A stretch of 64,000 nt of DNA, from contig NW_026870963.1 in the NCBI RefSeq assembly GCF_033118175.1, positions 2,264,260 through 2,328,259 of the forward strand, written 5' to 3'. This stretch comes from Dama dama (taxonomy: Eukaryota; Chordata; Mammalia; Artiodactyla; Cervidae). Position 1 is the stretch's first letter, and each line of letters opens with the position of its first letter. Under the pieces are notes generated by a model. The model was given only the letters and a program-made list of their open reading frames with translations, made no database searches and was not told the DNA's origin. The position numbers and the translations under genes were made by a program. This document shows positions 9,216 through 22,178 of the stretch, piece after piece.

Positions 9216-12200
9216 TGAAAAATATGAAGAGCTTCTAAAGGTGTGAAATACATGAGGAGCATGAAACGGTCTGAAAAATAGGAGGAGCATGAAGCGGTGT
9301 TGCAAAACATGAAGAGTCTGAAAAGGTGTGAAAAATTTGAAGAGCTTCAAAAGGTGTCAAAAATATGAGGAGCATGAAACGGTCTGAAAAATAGGAGGAG
9401 CATGAAGTGGTGTTCAAAAACATGAAGAGCCTGAAAAGTTTGAAAAATATGAAGAGCTTCAAAAGGTGTCAAAAATATGAGGAGCATGAAACGGTCTGAA
9501 AAATAGGAGGAGCATGAAGCGGTGTTGAAAAACATGAAGAGCCTGAAAAGCTATGAAAAATATGAAGAGCTTCAAAAAGTGTCAAAAATATGAGGAGCAT
9601 GAAACGGTCTGAAAAATAGGAGGAGCATGAAGCGGTGTTGAAAAACAAGAAGAGCCTGAAAAGGTGTGAAAAATATGAAGAGCTTCAAAGGGTGTGAAAT
9701 ACATGAGGGGCATGAAACGGTCTCAAAAATAGGTGGAGCATGAAGCGGTGTTGAAAAACAAGAAGAGCCTGAAAAGGTGTGAAAAATATGAAGAGCTTCA
9801 AGGGTGTGAAATACATGAGGAGCATGAAACGGTCTGAAAAACAGGAGGAGCATGAAGCGGTGTTGAAAAACATGAAGAGCCTGAAAAGCTATGAAAAATA
9901 TGAAGAGCTTCAAAAGGTGTCAAAAATATGAGGAGCATGAAACGGTCTGAAAAATAGGAGGAACATGAAGCGGTGTTGAAAAACATGAAGAGCTTCAAAA
10001 GGTGTGAAAAATATGAAGAGCTTCAAAAGATGTCAAAAATGAGATGAGCATGAAACGGTCTGAAATATAGGAGGAGCATGAAGCGGTGTTGAAAAACAAG
10101 AAGAGCCTGAAAAGGTGTGAAAAGTATGAAGAGCTTCAAAGTGTGTGAAATACATGAGGAGCATGAAACGGTCTGAAAAATAGGAGGAGCATGAAGCTGG
10201 GCTCAAAAACATGAAGAGCCTGAAAAGGTGTGAAAAATATGAAGAGCTTCAAAAGGTGTCAAAAATATGAGGAGCATGAAACTGTCTGAAAAATAGGAGG
10301 AGCATGAAGCGGTGTTGAAAAACATGAAGAGCCTGAAAAGCTATGAAAAATATGAAGAGCTTCAAAAAGTGTCAAAAATATGAGGAGCATGAAACGGTCT
10401 GAAAAATAGGAGGAGCATGAAGCGGAGTTGAAAAACAAGAAGAGCCTGAAAACGTGTGAAAAATATGAAGAGCTTCAAAAGGTGTCAAAAGTATGAGGAG
10501 CATGAAACGTTCTGAAAAAGGAGTAGCATGAAAATTTGTTCAAAAACATGAAGAGCCTGGAAATGTGTGATAAATATGAAGAGTCTCAAAACGTGTCAAA
10601 AATATGAGGAGCATGAAACGGTCTGAAAAACAGGAGGAGCATGAAGCGGTGTTCAAAAAAATGAAGAGCCTGAAAAGGTGTGAAATATATGAAGAGTTTC
10701 AAAAGGTGTCAAAAATGAGAAGTGCATGAAACGAACTGAACAATAGGAGGAGCATGAAGTGGTGTTGAAATACATGAAGAGCCTGTAAAGGTGTGCAAAA
10801 TATGAAGAGCTCAAGAGGTGTGAAATACATGAGGAGCATGAAACGGTCTGAAAAAGAGGAGAAGCATGAAGCGGTGTTGAAAAACATGAAGAGCCTGAAA
10901 AGGTGTGCAAAATATAAAAAGCTTCAAAAGGTGTGAAATATATGAGGAGCATGAAACGGTCTGAAAAATAGGAGGAGCATGAAGCGGTGTTCAGAAAAAT
11001 GCAGAGAGTGAAAAGGTGTGAAAAATATGAAGAGCTTCAAAAGGTGTAAAAAATAGGAGGAGCATGAAACAGTTTAAAAATAGGAGGAGCATCAAGTGGT
11101 GTAGAAAAACATGAAGAGCCTGAAAACGTGTGAAAAATAAGAAGAGCTTCAAAAATATGAAAAAAATGAAGAGCTTCAAAAGGTGTGAAAAATATGAAGA
11201 GCTTCAAAAGGTTTCAAAAATATGAGGAGCATGAAAGGGTCTGAAAAATAGGAGGAGCATGAAGCCGTGTTCAAAAACATGAAGAGCCTGAAAAGGTGTG
11301 AAAAATATGAAGAGCTTCAAAAGATGTCAAAAATATGAGGAGCATGAAAGGGTCTGAAAAATAGGAGGAGCATGAAGCCGTGTTCAAAAACATGAAGAGC
11401 CTGAAAAGGTGTGAAAAATATGAAGAGCTTCAAAAGGTGTCAAAAATATGAGGAGCATGAAAGGGTCTGAAAAATAGGAGGAGCATGAAGCCGTGTTCAA
11501 AAACATGAAGAGCCTGAAAAGGTGTGAAAAATATGAACACCTGCAAAAGGTGTCAAAATTTGAGGAGTATGAAACGGTCTGAAAAATAGCAGGAGAATGA
11601 AGCGGTGTTAAAAAACATGAAGAGTTTGAAAACGTGTGAAAAATATGAAGAGCTTCAAAAATGTGAATAATAAGAAGAGCTTCAAAAGGTGTGAAAAATA
11701 TGAAGAGCTTCAAAAGGTGTCAAAAATGAGATGAGCATGAAACAGTGTGGAAAAATAGGAGGAGCATGAAGCGGTGTTGAAAATCATGAAGACACTGAAA
11801 AGGTGTGAAAAAATACGAAGAGCTTCAAAAGGTGTCAAATTATGAAGAGCTTCAAAAGTTGTCAAAATGAGATCAGCATGAAACGGTCTGCAATATAGGA
11901 GGAGCCTGAAGTGGTGTTGAAAAACATGAAGAGCCTGAAAAGGTGTGAAAAATATGAGGAGCTTCAAAAGGTTTGAAAAACATGAGGAGCATGAAACGGT
12001 CTGAAAAATAGGAGATGCATGAAGTTGTGTTGAAAAACATGAAGAGCCTGAAAAGGTGTGAAAAATATGAAGAGCTTCAAAAGTTATAAAATACATGAGG
12101 AGCATGAAACTGTCTGAAAATTAGGAGGAGCATGAAGTGGTGTTCAACAACATGAAGAGCCTCAAAAGGTGTGAAAAATATGAAGAGCTTCAAAAGGTGT

Positions 12201-13108
12201 GAAATACATGAGAGGAATGAAACTGTCTGAAAAATAGAAGGAGCATGAAGCGGTGTTGAAAAACATGAAGAGCCTGAAAAGGTGTGAAAAATAAAAAGAG
12301 CTTCTAAAGGTGTCAAAATTATGAGGAGCATGAAACGGTCTGAAAAATAGGAGGAGCATGAAGTGTTGTTGAAAAACATTAAGAGCCTGAAATGGTGTGA
12401 AATATATGAAGAGGTTCAAAAGGTATGAAAAATATGAGGAGCTTGAAAAAGTGTCAAAAATATGAGGAGCATGCAACGGTCTGCAAAATAGTAGGAGCAT
12501 GAAAAGGTGTTCAAAAACATGAAGAGCCTGAAAAGGTGTGAAAAATAGGAAGAGCTTCAAAAGGTGTTAAATACATGAGGAGCATGAAACGGTCTGAAAA
12601 ATAGAAGGAGCATGAAGCGGTGTTCTAAAACATGAAGAGCCTGAAAAGGTGTGAAAAATATGAAGAGCTTCAAAATGTGTCAAAATTATGAGGAGCATGA
12701 AACGGTCTGAAAAATAGGAGGAGCATGAAACCGTGTTCAAAAACATGAAGAGCCTGAAAAGGTTGGAAAACTATGAAGAGCTTCTAAAGGTGTCAAAAAT
12801 ATGAAGAGCATGAAACTGTCTGAAAAACAGGAGGAGCATGAAACCGTGTTCAAAAACATGAAGAGCCTGAAAAGGTGGGAAAATAATAAAGAGCTTCAAA
12901 AGGTGTGAAATACATGAGGAGCATGAAACGGTCTGAAAAGTAGGAGGAGCATGAAGCAATGTTCAAAAACATGAAGAGCCTGAAAAGGTGTGAAATATAT
13001 GAAGAGCTTCAAAAGATGTCAAAAATGAGATGAGCATTAAACGTTCTGAAAAATAGGAGGAGCCTGAATTGGTGTTGAAAAACATGAAGAGCCTGAAAAG
13101 GTGTGAAA
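9216..13108 (+). repeat. HOR-A copy 2 (3' truncated)
   Basis: Near-identical tandem copy of 5,103-8,995. It carries the same private variants in the same order, including three GAAGCCGTGTTC monomers (11,263-11,500) and the GAGATGCATGAAGTTGTG monomer near 12,013. Similarity stops at about 13,108, where copy 1 continues with AAAAATTTG and this copy with AAATATATG. The 4,113-bp period is 36.4 monomers but close to 146 subunits of about 28.2 bp. Confidence 0.93.
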
Positions 13109-14640
13109 TATATGAAGAGTTTTAAAAGTTGTCAAAATTATGAGGAGCATGAAACGGTCTGAAAAATAGTAGTAGCATGAAGCGGTGTTTTAAAACATGA
13201 ATAGCCTGAAAATGTGAGAAAAATATGAAGAGCTTCAAAAGGTGTCAAATATAGGAGGATCATAAAACGGTCTGAAAAATAGGAGGAGCATGAAGCTGTG
13301 TTCAAAAACATGAGAGACTGAAAAGTGTGAAAAATATGAAGAGCTTCAAAAGGTGTGAAATACATGAGGAGCATGAAACGGTCTGAAAAATAGGAGGAGC
13401 ATGAAGCGGTGTTCAAAAACATGAAGAGCCTGAAAATGTGTGAAAAAAATGAAGAGCCTCAAAACGTGTCAAAATATGAGGAGCATTAAACGGTCTGAAA
13501 ATATAGGAGGAGCATGAAGCGGTGTAGAAAAACATGAAGAGCCTGAAAATGTGGGAAATATATGAGGAGCTTGAAAAGGTGGCAAAAATATGAGGAGCAT
13601 TAAACGGTCTGAAAATATAGGAGGAGCATGAAGCGGTGTAGAAAAACATGAAGAACCTGAAAAGGTGTGAAATATATGAAGAGCTTCAAAAGGTGTCAAA
13701 AATATGAGGAGCATGAAACGGTCTGAAAAATAGGAGGAGCATGACATGGTGTTCAAACAAAAGAAGAGCATGAAAAGGTGTGATAAATATGAAGAGCTTC
13801 AAAAGGTTTGAAAAACATGAGGAGAATGAAAGGGTCCGAAAAATAGGAGATGCATGAAGTTGTGTAGAAAACATGAAGAGCCTGAAAAGGTGTGAAAAAT
13901 ATTAAGAGCTTCAAAAGGTATAAAATACATGAGGAGCATGAAACTGTCTGAAAAATAGGAGGAGCATGAAGTGGTGTTCAACAACATGAAGAGGCTCAAG
14001 AGGTGTGAAAAATATGAAGAGCTTCAAAAGGTGTGAAATACATGAGAGGAATGAAACTGTCTGAAAAACAGAAGGAGCATGAAGCGGTGTTGAAAACCAT
14101 GAAGAGCCTGAAAAGGTGTGAAAAATATGAAGAGCTTCTAAATGTGTCAAAATTATGAGGAGCATGAAACGGTCTGAAAAATAGGAGGAGCATGAAGTGT
14201 TGTTGAAAAACATGAAGAGCCTGAAATGGTGTGAAATATATGAAGAGGTTCAAAAGATGTGAAAAATATGAGGAGCTTCAAAAAGTGTCAAAAATATGAA
14301 GAGCATGAAACGGTCTGAAAAAGAGGAGGAGCATGAAGCGGTGTTGAAAAACATAAAGAACCTGAAAAGTTGTGAGAAATATGAAGAGCTTCAAAAGTTG
14401 TCAAAAATATGAGGAGCATGAAACGGTCTGAAAAAGAGGAGGAGTATGAAGCGGTGTTGAAAAACATGAAGAGCCTGAAAAGGTGTGAAAAGTATGAAGA
14501 GCTTCAAAAGTTGTCAAAAATATGAGGAGCATGAAACGGTCTGAAAAAGAGGCGGAGTATGAAGCGGTGTTGAAAAACATGAAGAGCCTGAAAAGGTGTG
14601 TAAAATATTAAGAGGTTCTAAAGGTGTCAAGTATATGAGG
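13109..14640 (+). repeat. Mixed monomers downstream of HOR-A
   Basis: Standard 113-bp monomers with several local features. A two-unit near-identical tandem sits at about 13,468-13,695 (GAGCATTAAACGG and GGTGTAGAAAAACATG markers, offset 114). About 13,790-14,300 is related to HOR-A 7,845-8,355, sharing GAGATGCATGAAGTTGTG and the TTCAACAACATG variant but with more mismatches. From about 14,285 a run of monomers has AAAAAGAGG instead of AAAAATAGG at the b/c join. Confidence 0.82.
14285..14640 (+). repeat. Tandem of AGAGGAGGAGTATG variant monomers
   Basis: Three consecutive monomers carry the b/c join GAAAAAGAGG, two of them followed by GTATGAAGCGG, at about 113-bp spacing (near 14,317, 14,431 and 14,545). 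The variant reappears at 14,772 and near 17,815, 18,037, 24,788, 25,015, 25,943, 26,170, 26,985 and 27,213. It is therefore a useful tracer of exchange within the 14-27 kb sector. Confidence 0.75.
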
Positions 14641-17600
14641 AGCATGAAACGGTCTTAAAAATACGAGGAGAATGAAGTGGAGTTGAAAAACATGAAGAGC
14701 GTAAAAATGTGTGAAAAATATGAAAAGCCTCAAATCCTGTCAAAAATATGAGGAGCATGAAACGGTCTGAAAAAGAGGAGGAGTATGAAGCGGTGTTGAA
14801 AAACATGAAGAGAGTGAAAAGGTGTGTAAAATATTAAGAGGTTCTAAAGGTGTCAAAAATATGAGGAGCATGAAACGGTCTGAAAAGTACGAGGAGCATG
14901 AAGCGGTGTTGAAAATCATGAAGAGCCTGAAAACGCGTGAAAAATATGAAGAGCTTCAAAAGGTGTCAAAATGAGATGAGCATGAAACGGTCTAAAAAAT
15001 AAGAGGAGCATGAAATGGTGTTGAAAAAAATGAAAAGCCTGAAAAGTTGTGAAATATATGAAGAGCTTCAAAAGGTTTCAAAAATATGAGGAGAATGAAA
15101 CGGTCTGCAAAATAGGAGGAGCATGAAATGGTGTTCAAAAACATGAAGAGCATGAAAAGGTGTGAACAATAAGAAGAGCTTCAAAAGTTGTGAAATACAT
15201 GAGGAGGATTAAATGGTCTGAAAAATAGGAGGAGCATGAAGCGGTGTTCAAAAACATGAAGAGCCTGAAAATGTGTGAAAAATATAAAGCACTTCAAAAG
15301 ATGTGAAAAATATGAAGAGCTTCAAAAGGAGTCAAAAATGAGATGAGCAAGAAACGCTCTGAAAAATAGGAGGAGCATGAAGCGGTGTTGAAAAACATGA
15401 AGAACCTGAAAAGTTGTGAGAAATATGAAGAGCTTCAACAGGTGTCAAAAATATGAGGAGAATGAAACGGTCTGAAAAAGAGGAGGAGCAAGAAGCAGTG
15501 TTGAAAAACATGAAGAGCCTGAAAAGGTGTGGAAAATATGAAGAGCTTCTAAAGGTGTCAAAAATATGAGGAGCATGTAACGGTCTGAAAAAGAGGAGGA
15601 GCATGAAGCGGTGTTGAAAAACATGAAGAGCCTGAAAAGGTGTGAAAAATATGAAGAGCTTCAAAAGTTGTCAAAATATGAGGAGCATGAAACGGCCTGA
15701 AAAATAGGAGGAGCATGAAACGGTCTGAAAAATAGGAGGACCATGAGTCGGTGATGAAAACATTAAGAGCATGAAAAGGTGTGAAATATATGAAGAGCTT
15801 CAAAAGGTGTGATAAATATCATGAGCTTCAAAAGCTGTCAAAAAAGAGATCAGCATGAAACGGTCTGAAAAATAGGAGGAGCATGAAGCGGTGTTGAAAA
15901 ACATGAAGAGTCTGAAAACGTGTGAAAGTATGAAGAGCTTCAAAAATATGAAAAATATGAAGAGCTTCAAAAGGGGTGAAAAATATGAAGAGCTTCAAAA
16001 GGTGTCAAAAACGAGATGAGCATGAAACGGTCTGAAAAATAGGAGGAGCAAGAAGCAGTGTTTAAAAACATGTAGAGCCTGAAAAGGTGTGAAAAATATG
16101 AAGAGCTTCAAAAGGTGTGAGAAATATGAGGAGCATAATATGGTTTGAAAAATAGGATTAGCATGAAGCGGTGTTCAAAAACCTGAAGAGCCTGAAGAGT
16201 GGTGAAAAATATGAAAAGCTTCAAAAGGTGTCAAAAATGAGATGAGCATGAAACGGTCTGAAAAATAGGAGGTGCATGAATCGGTGTTGAAAAACATGAA
16301 CAGCCTGAAAGGTGTGAGAAATATGAAGAGCTTCAAAAGGTGTCAAAATTATGAGAAGCATGACAGGGTCTTAAAAAAAGGAGGAGCAAGAAAGGGTGTT
16401 GAAAAACATGAAGAGCCTGAAAACGTGTGAAAAATATGAAGAGCTTCAAAAGATGTGAAAAATATGAAGAGCTTCAAAAGGTGTCAAAAATGAGATGAGC
16501 ATGAAACGGTCTGAAAAATAGTAGGAGCATGAAGCGGTGTTGAAAAACATGAAGAGCCTGAAAAGGTGTGAAAAATATGAAGAGCTTCAAAACGTGTCAA
16601 AAATATGAAGAACTTCAAAAGGTGTGAAAAATATGAGGAGCATGAAACCGTCTGAAAAATAGGAGGAGCATGAAGCGGTGTTCAATAATATGAAGAGCCT
16701 GAAAACGTGTGAAAAATATGAAGAACTTCAAAATTTTCAAAAATATGAGGAGCATGCAAAGGTCTGAAAAATAGGAGGAGCATGAAACGGTGTTGAAAAA
16801 CATGAAGAGCCTGAAAAGGTGTGAAAAATATGAAGAGTTCCAAAAGTTGTCAAAAATATGAGGAGCATGAAACGGTCTGAAAAATAGGAGGAGCATGAAG
16901 CGGTGTTGAAAAACATGAAGAGTCTGAAAACGTGTGAAAGTATGAAGAGCTTCAAAAATATGAAAAATATGAAGAGCTTCAAAAGGTGTGAAAAATATGA
17001 AGAGCTTCAAAAGGTGTCAAAAATGAGATGAGCATGAAACGGTCTGAAAAATACGAGGAGCATGAAGCGGTGTTGAAAATCATGAAGAGCCTGAAAAGGC
17101 GTGAAAAATATGAAGAGCTTCAAAAGATGTGAAAAATATGAAGAGCTTCAAAAGGTGTCAAACTCAGATGAGCATGAAACGGTCTGAAAAATAGAAGCAG
17201 CATGAAACGGTGTTGAAAAACATGAAGAGCCTGAAAAAGTGTGAAAAATATGAAGAGCTTCAAAAGGTGTGAAAAATATGAAGAGCTTCAAAAGGTGTCA
17301 AAAATTAGATGAGCATGAAACGGTCTGAAATATAGGAGGGCATGAAGCGGTGTTGAAAAACATGAAGAGCCTGAAAAGGTGTGAAAAATATGAAGAGCTT
17401 CAAAACGTGTCAAAAATATGAGGAGCACGAAACGGTCTGAAAAATAGGAGGAGCATGAAACGGTGTTCAAAAACATGAAGAGCCTGAAAAGGTGTGAAAA
17501 ATATGAAGAGCTTCAAAAGTTGTCAAAAACATGAGGAGCATGAAACGGTCTGAAAAATAGGAGGAGCAAGAAGCAGGGTTGAAAAACATGTAGAGCCTGA

Positions 17601-18899
17601 AAACGTGTGAAAAATACGAAGAGCTTCAAAAGATGTGAAAAATATGAAGAGCTTTAAAAGGTGTCAAAAATGAGATGAGCATGAAACGGTCTGAAAAATA
17701 GTAGGAGAATGAAGCGGTGTTTAAAAACATGAAGAACCTGAAAAGGTGTGAGAAATATGAAGAACTTCAAAAGGTGTCAAATATATGAGGAGCATGAAAC
17801 GGTCTGAAAAAGAGTAGGAGTATGAAGCGGTGTTGAAAAACATGAAGAGCCTGAAAAGGTGTGTAAAATATTAAGAGGTTCTAAAGGTGTAAAAAATATG
17901 AGGAGCATGAAACGGTCTTAAAAATACGAGGAGAATGAAGTGGAGTTGAAAAACATGAAGAGCGTGAAAATGTGTGAAATATATGAAAAGCCTCAAATCC
18001 TGTCAAAAATATGAGGAGCATGAAACGGTCTGAAAAAGAGGAGGAGTATGAAGCGGTGTTGAAAAACATGAAGAGCCTGAAAATGTGTGTAAAATATTTA
18101 GAGCTTCAAAAGGTGGCAAAAATATGAGGACAATGAAATGGTCTGAAAAATAGGAGGAGCATGAATCGGTGTTTAAAAACATGGAGAGCCTGAAAAGGTG
18201 TGAAAATTATGAGGAGTTTCTAAAGGTGTCAAAAATATGAGGAGCATTAAACGGTCTGAAAAATAGGAGGAGCATGAAGTGGTGTTGAAAAACATGAAGA
18301 GCATGAAAAGGTGCGAAAAATATGAAGAGCTTCAAAAGGTGTCAAAAATATGAGGAGCATGAAACGGTCTGAAAAATAGGAGGACGATAAAGCGGTGTTC
18401 AAAAACATGAAGAGCCTGAAAAGGTGTGAAAAATATGAAGAGCTTCAATAGGTGTCAAAAATATGAGGAGCATGAAACGGTCTGAAAAATAGGAGGAGCA
18501 TGTAACGGTGACCAAAAACATGAAGAGCCAGAAAAGGTGTGAGAAATATGAAGAGCTTCAAAAGGTGTCAAAAATATGAGGAGCATGAAACGGTGTGAAA
18601 AATAGGAGGAGCAAGAAGGGGTGTTGAAAAACATGAAGAGCCTGAAAATGTGTGAAAAATATAAAGAGCTTCAAAAGATGTGAAAAATATGAAGAGCTTC
18701 AAAAGGAGTCAAAAATGAGATGAGCAAGAAACGCTCTGAGAAATAGGAGGAGCATGAAGCGGTGTTGAAAAACATGAAGAACCTGAAAAGTTGTGAGAAA
18801 TATGAAGAGCTTCAACAGGTGTCAAAAATATGAGGAGAATGAAACGGTCTGAAAAAGAGGAGGAGCAAGAAGCGGTGTTGAAAAACATGAAGAGCCTCA
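14641..18899 (+). repeat. Monomer array with 14-27 kb sector markers
   Basis: Standard, 6-subunit and b-duplicated monomers. It holds the first CAAATCCTGTC marker monomer (14,731) and a second (17,994), plus the first GGAGGGCATGAA marker (about 17,334). The piece at about 15,300-15,840 is closely related to 18,670-19,100 (GAGCAAGAAACGCTCTG, ACCATGAGTCGGTGATG or GAGTCGGTGATG, and ATATCATGAGC). About 16,130-16,500 is related to 22,970-23,340 (shared GACAGGGTCTTAAAAAAAGG). No unique sequence is present. Confidence 0.82.
16944..16998 (+). repeat. Two extra subunits making a 6-subunit monomer
   Basis: After subunit d, two additional GAAGAGCTTC subunits are inserted: a 27-bp one (16,944-16,970) whose core is reduced to AAAAATATG, and a 28-bp one (16,971-16,998) with GGTGTG. 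The normal subunit a and a GAGATGAGC form of subunit b follow. The monomer is thereby about 168 bp. The same architecture is seen near 1,513, 7,540, 15,945, 19,660, 21,345, 29,000, 34,045, 37,565, 41,275, 44,060 and 46,620. Confidence 0.85.
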
Positions 18900-20582
18900 A
18901 AAGGTGTGAAAAATATGAAGAGCTTCTAAAGGTGTCAAATATATGAGGAGCATGAATCGGTCTGAAAAAGAGGAGGAGCATGAAACGGTCTGAAAAATAG
19001 GAGGAGCATGAGTCGGTGATGAAAACATTAAGAGCATGAAAAGGTGTGAAATATATGAAGAGCTTCAAAAGTTGTGATAAATATCATGAGCTTCAAAAGC
19101 TGTCAAAAAAGAGATGAGCATGAAACGGTCTGAAAAATAGGAGCAGCATGAAGCGGTGTTGAAAAACATGAAGAGCCTAAAAAAGTGTGAAATATATGAA
19201 GAGCTTCAAAAGGTGTGAAAAATATGAGGAGCTTCAAAAGGTGTCAAAAATATGAGGAGCATGAAATGGTTTGAAAAACAGGAGGAGCATGAAACGGTGT
19301 TCAAAAACATGAAGCCTGAAAAGGTGTGAAAAATATGAAGAGCTTCAAAAGGTGTGAAAAATATGAGGAGCGTGAAACGGTCTGAAAAAGAGGAGGAGCA
19401 TGAAGCGGTGTTCAAAAATATGAAGAGCTTCAAGAGGTGTGAAAAATATAAGGAGCATGAAACGGTCTGAAAAATAGGAGGAGCATGAAACCGTGTTCTA
19501 AAACATGAAGAGCCTGAAAAGGTGTGAAAAATATGAGGAGTTCCAAAAGTTGTCAAAAATATGAGGAGCATGAAACGGTCTGAAAAATAGGAGGAGCATG
19601 AAGCGGTGTTGAAAAACATGAAGAGTCTGAAAACGTGTGAAAGTATGAAGAGCTTCAAAAATATGAAAAATATGAACAGCTTCAAAAGGTGTGAAAAATA
19701 TGAAGCCCTTCAAAAGGTGTCAAAAATGAGATGAGCATGAAACGGTCTGAAAAATACGAGGAGCATGAAGCGGTGTTGAAAATCATGAAGAGCCTGAAAA
19801 GGCGTGAAAAATATGAAGAGCTTCAAAGATGTGAAAAATATGAAGAGCTTCAAAAGGTGTCAAAATGAGATGAGCATGAAACGGTCTGAAAAATAGAAGC
19901 AGCATGAAACGGTGTTGAAAAACATGAAGAGCCTGAAAAAGTGTGAAAAATATTAAGAGCTTCAAAAGGTGTGAAAAATATGAAGAGATTCAAAAGGTGT
20001 CAAAAATTAGATGAGCATGAAACGGTCTGAAATATAGGAGGGCATGAAGCGGTGTTTTAAAACATGAAGAGCCTGAAAAGGTGTGAAAAATATGAAGAGC
20101 TTCAAAACGTGTCAAAAATATGAGGAGCACGAAACGGTCTGAAAAATAGGAGGAGCATGAAACGGTGTTCAAAAACATGAAGAGCCTGAAAAGGTGTGAA
20201 AAATATGAAGAGCTTCAAAAGTTGTCAAAAATATGAGGAGCATGAAACGTTCTGAAAAATAGGAGGAGCAAGAAGCAGGGTTGAAAAACATGTAGAGCCT
20301 GAAAACGTGTGAAAAATCCGAAGAGCTTCAAAAGATGTGAAAAATATGAAGAGCTTTAAAAGGTGTCAAAAATGAGATGAGCATGAAACGGTCTGAAAAA
20401 TAGTAGGAGAATGAAGCGGTGTTGAAAAACATGAAGAGCCTGAAAAGGTGTGTAAAATATTAAGAGGTTCTAAGGGTGTAAAAAATATGAGGAGCTTCAA
20501 AAGGTGTCAAAAATATGAGGAGCATGAAATGGTTTGAAAAACAGGAGGAGCATGAAACGGTGTTCAAAAACATGAAGCCTGA
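18900..20582 (+). repeat. HOR-B copy 1 (1,683-bp unit)
   Basis: Aligns to 20,583-22,178 at a constant offset of 1,683 bp. Shared private variants include CATGAATCGGTCTG, GAGTCGGTGATGAAAACAT, ATATCATGAGC, the nine-base shortened AACATGAAGCCTG join at 19,308, and AAATCCGAAGAGC at 20,325. The last 90 bp or so before the unit restarts (about 20,491-20,582) repeat 19,228-19,319, so the join was made in two steps. The period is 14.9 monomers but about 60 subunits. Confidence 0.9.
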
Positions 20583-22178
20583 AAAGGTGTGAAAAATATG
20601 AAGAGCTTCTAAAGGTGTCAAATATATGAGGAGCATGAATCGGTCTGAAAAAGAGGAGGAGCATGAAACGGTCTGAAAAATAGGAGGAGCATGAGTCGGT
20701 GATGAAAACATTAAGAGCATGAAAAGGTGTGAAATATATGAAGAGCTTCAAAAGTTGTGATAAATATCATGAGCTTCAAATGCTGTCAAAAAAGAGATGA
20801 GCATGAAACGGTCTGAAAAATAGGAGCAGCATGAAGCGGTGTTGAAAAACATGAAGAGCCTAAAAAAGTGTGAAATATATGAAGAGCTTCAAAAGGTGTG
20901 AAAAATATGAGGAGCTTCAAAAGGTGTCAAAAATATGAGGAGCATGAAATGGTTTGAAAAACAGGAGGAGCATGAAACGGTGTTCAAAAACATGAAGCCT
21001 GAAAAGGTGTGAAAAATATGAAGAGCTTCAAAAGGTGTGAAAAATATGAGGAGCGTGAAACGGTCTGAAAAAGAGGAGGAGCATGAAGCGGTGTTCAAAA
21101 ATATGAAGAGCTTCAAAAGGTGTGAAAAATATAAGGAGCATGAAACGGTCTGAAAAATAGGAGGAGCATGAAACCGTGTTCTAAAACATGAAGAGCCTGA
21201 AAAGGTGTGAAAAATATGAGGAGTTCCAAAAGTTGTCAAAAATATGAGGAGCATGAAACGGTCTGAAAAATAGGAGGAGCATGAAGCGGTGTTGAAAAAC
21301 ATGAAGAGTCTGAAAACGTGTGAAAGTATGAAGAGCTTCAAAAATATGAAAAATATGAACAGCTTCAAAAGGTGTGAAAAATATGAAGACCTTCAAAAGG
21401 TGTCAAAAATGAGATGAGCATGAAACGGTCTGAAAAATACGAGGAGCATGAAGCGGTGTTGAAAATCATGAAGAGCCTGAAAAGGCGTGAAAAATATGAA
21501 GAGCTTCAAAGATGTGAAAAATATGAAGAGCTTCAAAAGGTGTCAAAATGAGATGAGCATGAAACGGTCTGAAAAATAGAAGCAGCATGAAACGGTGTTG
21601 AAAAACATGAAGAGCCTGAAAAAGTGTGAAAAATATTAAGAGCTTCAAAAGGTGTGAAAAATATGAAGAGATTCAAAAGGTGTCAAAAATTAGATGAGCA
21701 TGAAACGGTCTGAAATATAGGAGGGCATGAAGCGGTGTTTTGAAACATGAAGAGCCTGAAAAGGTGTGAAAAATATGAAGAGCTTCAAAACGTGTCAAAA
21801 ATATGAGGAGCACGAAACGGTCTGAAAAATAGGAGGAGCATGAAACGGTGTTCAAAAACATGAAGAGCCTGAAAAGGTGTGAAAAATATGAAGAGCTTCA
21901 AAAGTTGTCAAAAATATGAGGAGCATGAAACGTTCTGAAAAATAGGAGGAGCAAGAAGCAGGGTTGAAAAACATGTAGAGCCTGAAAACGTGTGAAAAAT
22001 CCGAAGAGCTTCAAAAGATGTGAAATATATGAAGAGCTTTAAAAGGTGTCAAAAATGAGATGAGCATGAAACGGTCTGAAAAATAGTAGGAGAATGAAGC
22101 GGTGTTGAAAAACATGAAGAGCCTGAAAAGGTGTGTAAAATATTAAGAGATTCTAAGGGTGTAAAAAATATGAGGAGC
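20583..22178 (+). repeat. HOR-B copy 2
   Basis: Near-identical to copy 1, with few substitutions noticed by eye (for example CAAATGCTGTC near 20,777, TTTTGAAACATG at 21,737, and AAATATATG near 22,024). Similarity ends at about 22,178, where copy 1 has GGAGCTTC and this copy GGAGCATG. It then continues as a CAAATCCTGTC marker block (22,266) related to 17,881-18,110. Confidence 0.9.
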
